NCBI GenBank assembly: GCA_037157565.1
Contig: JAZHRO010000054.1
Span: forward strand, 15,731,501 to 15,795,500
DNA: 64,000 nt
Reading direction: 5' to 3'
From: Thalassia testudinum
Lineage: Eukaryota; Streptophyta; Magnoliopsida; Alismatales; Hydrocharitaceae
In this document: positions 57,783-64,000 of the stretch, one piece after another
Layout: the number at the start of each line of letters is the position of its first letter
Numbering within the stretch: the stretch's first letter is position 1
Made by a program: the position numbers and the translations under genes
Notes under the pieces: model-generated
Told to the model about the DNA's origin: nothing
The model's database searches: none
Seen by the model: the letters and a program-made list of their open reading frames with translations, nothing else

Positions 57783-59351
57783 CTATACCTGAAGTAGCTT
57801 GTCAAGCTGAGCTTGTAGATCTGATATAGAAACCATGCCAATGGCCTCAATTTCCTCCTCGGAGTACTCAGATTTCATTAGAGTTTGCAACTGCAAGTGG
57901 GCTTCCACAATATTTGTCCTGCCACAGAAGGAAGGCGATAGAATAAACAAAAAGGGAGAAGACCAAAACCCAATAACATAGAAGTCATATACAAGGAGTT
58001 GGGAAATACCAAATAAGTGACTGGACTATTTGCTTATTTGGATGTAGGTCCAAGGTAGGAATCAAAATACATCTTAATAAGTGCTGATTATCTATTCAAC
58101 AGACCCGAATTACTGTGAGGAAAAGGTTGGTTTTTGTTTTGATGTATAAATTTAGAGAAGACAAGATTTCCCTGTGCTTTAGATGGATTTATAGATAAAA
58201 GCACCATCTTCTGGACCAACAGAAAGTCTGTAAGTTACTGGGCAACTTTCCCAGTTCAGTTGTATGTAAAGAATAACACATGGTTTTAAAACTACAATCT
58301 GCCTAATCAAAATTAGCTCTTTAAGGACCTTGTCACGCTTGTATTTTAGTAGAAAGCCATGATGCAAGAGCGTAAGATGGATCTCAGTAGCCTACTTGAT
58401 AGGTTTGAACAAAATCATCTGAGTGGATGGATTCTTCAAGTAGAGCTTCATCTTCATAGTTGCTCGGACCAAATCCTGTTGAATGGCGGTGTTTACCTGT
58501 TTAAACAACAAAAGATCTATGATCTGTGGTATATGCAAAAGATTACAGATTGCAGATTACAAGAATACCTTCTGAACTAACTCAGATACTTTCTCTGGAG
58601 TTGCAAATGCTTGATTTTTAAGGGGTTTAGCCAAAACCGAATCCAATTTCTTGTCTTGACTGCTGGAGGACAGGGCGACCTTCACTGCTGTTGCCTATGA
58701 AGGGGAAATCAACTTGATGAATAACCCCGGCTCAACCCAAAAAGACATAACTACAATTCAGTACTTGATCATCTCAATAATCATAGAAATCCATCATTTG
58801 GTGAGGAATTTTCAACTGAAAAGCACAGAGCAAACTTCTACCAGTCACCATTATGATTATTAACATTTAATATTCCCTATGAAAGGAGACTAACAACAGT
58901 AGACTAAAATAATAAAACATAGCATTGCACAGGCCCTAACGTCATGAACCAATTGTCTAACAAATTAATGGCACTTTGTACCATGTTCCAAAACTAAGAA
59001 ATTATATCAAATGCAACATAGATTGGAATTATTTCTCTGACGAGACATTCAAAAGAAATATCAGAAAGAACCACATGACCTTAAAATTAACTAACCAGTA
59101 AACAGAAAATGCCTGCCTCGTGACCACAGTCTTAAGAATAAGGCCACTCGCAATGAACTTAAAAACAAAGTTCAACATACAAAATGTCAATGCCAAAAGG
59201 TGTTAGCCCACATAGTCATTCTTTGCAAATTCAGAAGAAAAGCTGCCTATGCAACTACCTTTGTGACAAAAGAAAGCATTGGGTCCACCACTGACTTGGT
59301 AACCAACATGATAAACTCTTCACAGGTAGCTTTGAGGTTTTTCTCTAATTC
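57783..59351 (-). CDS. COG3: COG complex subunit 3, last four coding exons
   Basis: Four exons with GT..AG borders and matching phases: 59351-59259 ([30 protein letters not shown]), 58694-58569 ([28 protein letters not shown]), 58496-58396 ([28 protein letters not shown] split over the next border) and 57918-57783 ([38 protein letters not shown], stop). FKPIK-TNIVEAH and the ATPEKV.ELVQKVN block are characteristic of the C-terminus of plant COG3 (Sec34), a subunit of the conserved oligomeric Golgi tether, which acts in retrograde vesicle docking at the Golgi. No stops or frameshifts occur in about 152 codons, so the gene is probably functional. Upstream exons are not in the window; LINE D and LINE E would lie in the preceding intron, which must then exceed 4.6 kb. 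Confidence 0.85.
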
Positions 59352-60041
59352 CTGCACAACAAAAAAATGCAAACCATAGTAAATTTTAGGAAACTGAAAA
59401 TTTACAGCCCTAAACATGCCAGAAGGTTTTAGCCAGCAAAGACAGATGAAGGATCTGTCAATTATCTGTTGATTACCTTTAAAACTGAAACAGCAACTTT
59501 TCCTACTTGATTTAACTATATCATTTAACATAGTTACCCTGACAGGAGACAATAAAGCTCCTGGAGTTCAGACTCAACCAGGCAGATAATGAAACAAAGC
59601 CATCTTAAGAGGATTTAAGGTTCACTTAATGTCAATGTGGAGCATAGGAAGGACTTGGGATGCTGAAGTTGCCTGACTTTAATAATGCCTTGCTCACAAA
59701 GTGAGTACTGGATAGTCAAGCTCCTTCTGAATAAAGATACCTTGTGGCATCATCGCTTGTTGGTGGATGCCTATGGCTCATCATTTAAGTGATCCAAAGG
59801 GCAATCATTTCACATGGACTTCAGCCTTTTGGAGGTTTGGCTTTGGCGGTATCCCACATTTCACATCTCTTTGAACCTGTTGAGATTGGCACGATGCGGA
59901 GAGTGCAGACTCTTCCACATGAGCGAAAGAAGCAGCAGCAGGTGCTGCCAGCAGCCCCTGTTCTCACTACAAGGAGGAGAGAGAGGGTGTAGCCGCCAGG
60001 AGAAGAGAGGGAAAGAGAGGGAGTTGTTATGTTGGAAGAAT

Positions 60042-61484
60042 CAAGGTTTTAAAAACCGGACCGGATAGGCCGATCCAACCGGTTGGACCGGAAACCGGCA
60101 GTGGACCAACTAAACCGGCCGGTTTTTGAAAGGGGGGCCTTAAACCAGTGGAACTGGCCAAAACCCAGTTCAACCGGTGTGACCGGTGAACCAGGACCGG
60201 CCGGTCCACCCATCCAAAGCAAAAAAAAGAAAAAAGATCGACATTGAAGTTGAAGCCCGATTGACTCCCGCCCCCTCGCCATTGTCCACGACTTCCTAGT
60301 TCCCAACTTCCCACCGCAACGCCTCCTTCAGACCTTCTTCCCAGCACAGCCACCATCGACTCCCACTGTAGTGCAACCACCGTCAACTCCCACCACAACA
60401 CAGCCACTGCAGCGACTCCCACCGCAGCGCCTCCTTCCCAGTGCAGCCACGGTCAACTCCTACCGTAGCGCAGCCACCGCAGCAACTCCCACCGCAACGC
60501 CTCCTTGCCCTCACCATCCACTGCGACACCCACCACCATCCGCAGCACCATCTGCGAGCTCGCCATCACGCCTGCAACTCCCACTGCAGCACCATTGTAA
60601 ACTTCTTCCTCCTCTCCTTCCCCCTACAGTAGCACTAGCACCTCCACAAGACCCCCTTCCTCCATCCTCTTCGATCACCACCACCACTACATGCATAGTT
60701 TACTTGTTACTGCAAGTCTGCATCTTAAATCCTAACAAAAAAATTTTTGTTACGTGGAATTGTAAAACTGGGAGGGCCACGTTCTCGTTTTTGGTTGCGT
60801 ACCTACATCAAACAAAAGTTTCGTAAAACGCTTTTGAAGAATCATTTACCAGCAAGAATAGCATGCTATGCATCATGATCTTCGAACATCAATAGAAGCA
60901 ACAAAGCATCCCACAAGTGCACAGCTATATACATATGTCTACAATGGTACTAACTTATGCAAATTTTAATAGCTTAGAACTATATCTAAATTATTGTGAA
61001 GTTAACATTTTGCCAATTTTCTCTCATTTGCACTTTTACAGGATATCGATGACGCTGAATGAACATCACAAAGATCAATTCGGATTTTTTTTTCGATTTT
61101 GTTTGCTTATGTTGTCTTGAAATTTTGAAATCTTTCAATTACAACTTAATTTTTCATTTTTTATATACTTTCCTTTATGTCTTATAGTTTAAGTCTTTAA
61201 TACTTTCATTTTATTTTATAGTGTAATTGGATATTTCAAATTTAAAGTAACATTTTGTGATAGCTATATTTAGTTCTTTTATACATTAAATTTCGATTTA
61301 ACCCGATTCAACCTGATTGGACCAATACAAACCAAACCTAAGAATGATCGGTTCGATTTTTCCCGATCCGGTTCTAATGATGATGTCATCACCGATTCAA
61401 CTAGTTCAAACCAGCGGTTAAACCACTAAAAATCAAAACCAGAGCTTAAACGATTCGATGACTGGTCTGATTTTTAAACCCTTG
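60042..61484. mobile_element. Non-autonomous hAT-like DNA transposon
   Basis: Termini CAAGGTTTTAAAAACCGG and, inverted, CAAGGGTTTAAAAATCAG form terminal inverted repeats of about 20 bp with some mismatches. Flanks GGAAGAAT (60034-60041) and AGAAGAAT (61485-61492) are an 8-bp TSD with one difference, the size expected for hAT. Length 1443 bp; no transposase frame. The subterminal regions are rich in ACCGG/CCGGT motifs (left) and related diverged motifs (right), as is usual for hAT transposase binding. A short tandem repeat lies at 60340-60510. Confidence 0.82.
60340..60510 (+). repeat. Minisatellite inside the hAT-like element
   Basis: Repeats of roughly 70 bp containing GCAGCCAC, TCAACTCC and CACCGCAACGCCTCCTT occur about three times with substitutions. 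The plus frame 60371-60826 across it is P/T/A/Q-rich and is not considered a gene. Confidence 0.6.
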
Positions 61485-62524
61485 AGAAGAATTGTTTCAT
61501 TAGCTCAAGAATAGAATGGTTACAAAGGCTCTCTTTTATAGAGAGAGAACATATCACAATCTTCTAAAACAAAAAACAAACTAAATCCTAATTAAATCAT
61601 ATCCTCTATTTTTAGAAAGAACAAATTTTCTAAAAAATCAAATCTATCAAACTAAGAACCACCAAACGTGAACCACAAGACATACCAAAAATCCCATTAG
61701 GCTAGCGCCCCTTTTGATGTTTCCTAGACTGCCACGTGGCAGTGCCACATGGCCTGACAGGGCTGCCACATGGCACTTTATTCCCAACAGAACCTATTCT
61801 AGGAGATGGGAAGACCTTCAATTTTCGAGAGGATGGCTAGAGGGGTACTAGAATTTTCATTGAGCCTTTGCCAAGGTTGTATGCATTGGCTTCTCTTTTT
61901 TTCCTGAGAAAGTGTATGCATTGGCTTCTGATAACTTCTGGCCTGTTGAAGATTTCTAGAACGGTACCAAGTAGAGTGATGCACATGCTTAGGTACCTAG
62001 GATCGAGAGGAACCATTCAGAAGCCAGGATGACAGACCTATAGGTTCAGGATTTTTACCAGAGAGATGGGGTTCCAGACTCATTGTCACAAGCCAAACAA
62101 GCTTTTTCAGTTAAGTATAGGTTGCTAGTGGTGAGCCTACTACAGTGTATGGTGGTTGTGGAGTGTTTTGCCATTTAAGAATGAAAATACCGCTAAAGAA
62201 AAAAGCTTTCTTGTGTCTTTTCAGAAGGGGGAGGTTGGTCACAAAGGTCATGTGGCAGTGATGGCTACAAGAAGTGGAGACTGCAATTTTTATAAGACCA
62301 TAGAAGAGGATGTCACACGTCTTCCTTTATTGCGGGTTTGCAAAAGATGTATAGGAACGCATGGTTATTCCAGGTGCCCAGGTGGAAACTTTTTGAGGAG
62401 TTTTGGATGGCTTTTGGAAGTGGTGTACAAGAGGTCTTTAGCCTGGATCAAGGCTTGGGTGTGTTTGTGGTCAATTTGGTTGTAAAGGAGTAGGGTGGTC
62501 TTTAGAGCTTAGGTTGAAAACGGT

Positions 62525-64000
62525 ACAAGGTTGCGTGGGTGCGGTGGTGCAGGGGCCTCGGCCTTGCTGGAAAAGACCTTACGTCGTTGTGGGCTTTGGT
62601 GGAGCTTAGGCCAGGTAGGGAGCTCCACGAGGTGTCCCTGTGTTTGGGGGCCGCTTCGTGGATAGTAATGGTGAAGCCAGTTGGAGGGAGGTTGCGGTCC
62701 TTCGTCGAGGTAGTTCGGGTGCTGGCCGGTGGGGATGTGGCGGTGGGGAGGGGTGTTCTGGTGCGCGAGGCGGTGTGGAGACTAGTGGCCGCTGGTAGGA
62801 GTGGCGCCTCTTGTGCTGGGTCAGCAGCACAACACCTGAGCTTGGACGACCGCACTCATCTCGAGGCACAGCACTCGAGGTGTATGGCAACAGGGACAGA
62901 GCAGTTGGACGAGGTGGGAGTTGGTGCCGCTGAAAAAGTGATGGCGAGGGGCGCGAGGTCCTTCGAGGAGGTCGAGGTGCAGCGCAAGGCATTTGAGGGA
63001 TGGCTACGAGAGGATTGGGAGGGAACTTCAGAAAATATTGATGCAGAGAAGGCTGCGGGCTTCAACAGAGGTGTGATGGCATAGGGGTTTTTGGGGGGTT
63101 TTCAAGGGAGGGGGTGGAGTCGAATCTGGGTCCGAATCCGCGATCGAACCCGATACCCCTTCGTGGGCTTCCTCTTCGCAGCCCACAGAGGGTCCCTTCG
63201 CATGGGAGATGCAGCGAGTCGACTTCTGTTTGGCAGGGTCTTGCAGAGCGGGGGGATCTGTCTCCAGAGGCGATGATGGCGGGAGGGGCGTGAAGCTCAG
63301 GATGACGAAGCTCCTCCATCAAAAGATGGAGAAGCTCTGGTCAGCAGCGAGGGGGGCTTCGGATGGGGCTTCGTCGACGTCAGTGACTTCCCCACTGCAT
63401 AGGGAAGAGTCGAGGGGCGACGCAGGGCCCGTTCGAGAGGGTGGTGGTGGTGGTGGTGGTGACGCCCCTTGAGGCAGGGTCGAAGGGCCTTGCTCGGAGG
63501 AGAGGCGGTGGCCGATGCGGGAGAGGTTGGGGTGAACTCAGGGGCTGGTGGTGGAGTAGGAGGTGGGCTTGTAGGTGGGGAGGGTGTAGCGGGGGGAGGT
63601 GGGAGCAACAGGGGTAAGGAGGTGGTCGTGGCTTGGTCTGAGGTGTTTCAACTGGGAGAGGTGGAGCAGGTGGCGGAGGGGGTGAAGTTTGGCCACTCGG
63701 TGGGGGAAGGTGGTCAGGGTGCCCCATGTTGAAGGTTCTTACATGGAATGTGAGGGGGCTTTGCGATCCCTCACGCCGGGGGACACTGAGGTCCTACCTT
63801 CGAAAGTGAAGTCCGGATGTGGTGCTCCTCCAGGAGACGAAGCTGCAGAATTGCGACTAAAGGGTCTGGAGAGAGATTGGGGATGGTGTATTGGGAGGTT
63901 TTCTGGTGCTCGATGCGGTTGGGAGGTCAGGGGGGTTGTGGCTGGTTGGAAGGACCTGTTCTCCTGGTGGACTCTGAGGTGGGCGTGGGAGAGGTCATGG
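62525..64000 (+). mobile_element. LINE copy E, 5'-truncated in ORF1, runs off the window
   Basis: Same family as LINE C. ORF1 begins mid-gene (LRWCRGLGLAGKDL at 62539, matching LRWCKGLGLDG of copy C) and is followed by a G/V-rich region to 63725. ORF2 starts at ATG 63726 (MLKVLTWNVRG), has a TGA where Trp is expected, then PDVVLLQETKL and a second stop (TAA) before RVWREIG. The remainder of the endonuclease, RT and tail would lie beyond 64000. Confidence 0.85.
62539..63084 (+). pseudogene. LINE E ORF1 fragment
   Basis: 181 codons open in frame with LINE C ORF1: LRWCRGLGLAG, LGAASWIVMVKPVGG, SFVEVVRVLAGG. It lacks the knuckle-bearing N-terminus through 5' truncation and ends at a TAG at 63082. 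The following G/V-rich frames to 63730 probably belong to the same ORF1 after a frameshift. Confidence 0.7.

Larger units (their letters stand above)
59878..61789 (-). mobile_element. Solo LTR in LINE D, TSD GAACC, itself interrupted by a hAT element
   Basis: On the minus strand TGTTGGGAATAAAG to CAATCTCAACA, flanked by GAACC (59873-59877 and 61790-61794). Without the hAT-like insertion the LTR is 461 bp, a copia-like size. A TATA motif (TCTATAAAAGAG, minus) lies at about 61533-61544. The LINE coding segment resumes directly after the TSD. Confidence 0.88.
59610..62520 (+). mobile_element. LINE copy D, ORF2 3' fragment of another L1 family
   Basis: Plus-strand pieces of an ORF2 tail: LPDFNNALLTK and TLWHHRLLVDAYGSSF (59690-59790), NHFTWTSAFWRFGF (59803-59845), then across a solo LTR GDGKTFNFREDGW (61805-61845), and finally AWVCLWSIWL (about 62448-62480). 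These are the blocks that follow the RT in plant L1 elements. RT, endonuclease and ORF1 are missing, and no poly(A) is visible because LINE E abuts at about 62525. It lies in the inferred COG3 intron in antisense orientation to that gene. Confidence 0.75.

Noticed and set aside
60371..60826. 151-codon P/T/A-rich plus-strand frame
   Set aside because: It arises from the tandem repeat within the hAT-like element, with no conserved domain.
62156..62485. 109-codon plus-strand frame as an independent gene
   Set aside because: Its end matches the LINE ORF2 tail motif (WSIWL) and its position continues LINE D, so it is part of that fragment.

Overview
The window is nuclear DNA of a flowering plant. 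A monocot is most likely: the one intact gene, an intronless DYW-type PPR gene, is very GC-rich at its 5' end and AT-rich at its 3' end, and the rest is dense nested retrotransposons. The species cannot be named from the sequence. Three host genes are visible, all on the minus strand: an intact PPR-DYW gene (43616-46126, like Arabidopsis At1g19720), the last four coding exons of a COG3-like gene (57783-59351), and two consecutive exons of a proteasome alpha-subunit-like gene (12072-12342). Almost everything else is mobile-element sequence, much of which can be resolved into layers by exact target-site duplications (TSDs).

Layout. 1-1766: part of a long LTR. 1767-7265: decayed L1-type LINE, minus strand. 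7449-7960: Ty1/copia pol scrap. 8810-11596: 5'-truncated LINE, plus strand, with a 3' hairpin and poly(A). 12072-12500: proteasome-like exons and TATA box. 14976-31289: a stack of five 2.6-2.8 kb solo LTRs of one family (TGTTACGACCC-type ends) plus one solo LTR of another family, nested up to three deep. 32949-34614: an inverted-repeat element around a purine-rich minisatellite. 35800-43133: a LINE carrying ORF1, endonuclease and RT, split by a 1738-bp solo LTR with TSD AGAGG. 48363-56891: a small non-autonomous copia element that contains a gag-only, Sirevirus-like copia element (49391-56047, TSD TTTTT), which in turn contains an inverted solo LTR of its own family (52073-53774, TSD TTACT). 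59610-62520: another LINE fragment holding a 461-bp solo LTR (TSD GAACC) that itself holds a hAT-like element (60042-61484). 62530-64000: a further LINE copy running off the edge.

The most unusual signal is a regulatory-looking array. The box AGACGTCT (an ACGT-core palindrome) recurs through the LTRs with fixed steps of 12 and 20 bp, giving a 32-bp higher-order period. The clearest case is 28619-28720, with box starts at 28619, 28631, 28651, 28663, 28683, 28695 and 28715. The same 12/20 grammar occurs in the unrelated Sirevirus-like copia LTRs (50292/50304/50324 and 50525/50545/50557/50577). I see no independent biological 'system' beyond this; the window is mainly a record of retrotransposon insertion, LTR-LTR recombination and cytosine-deamination decay around sparse genes.
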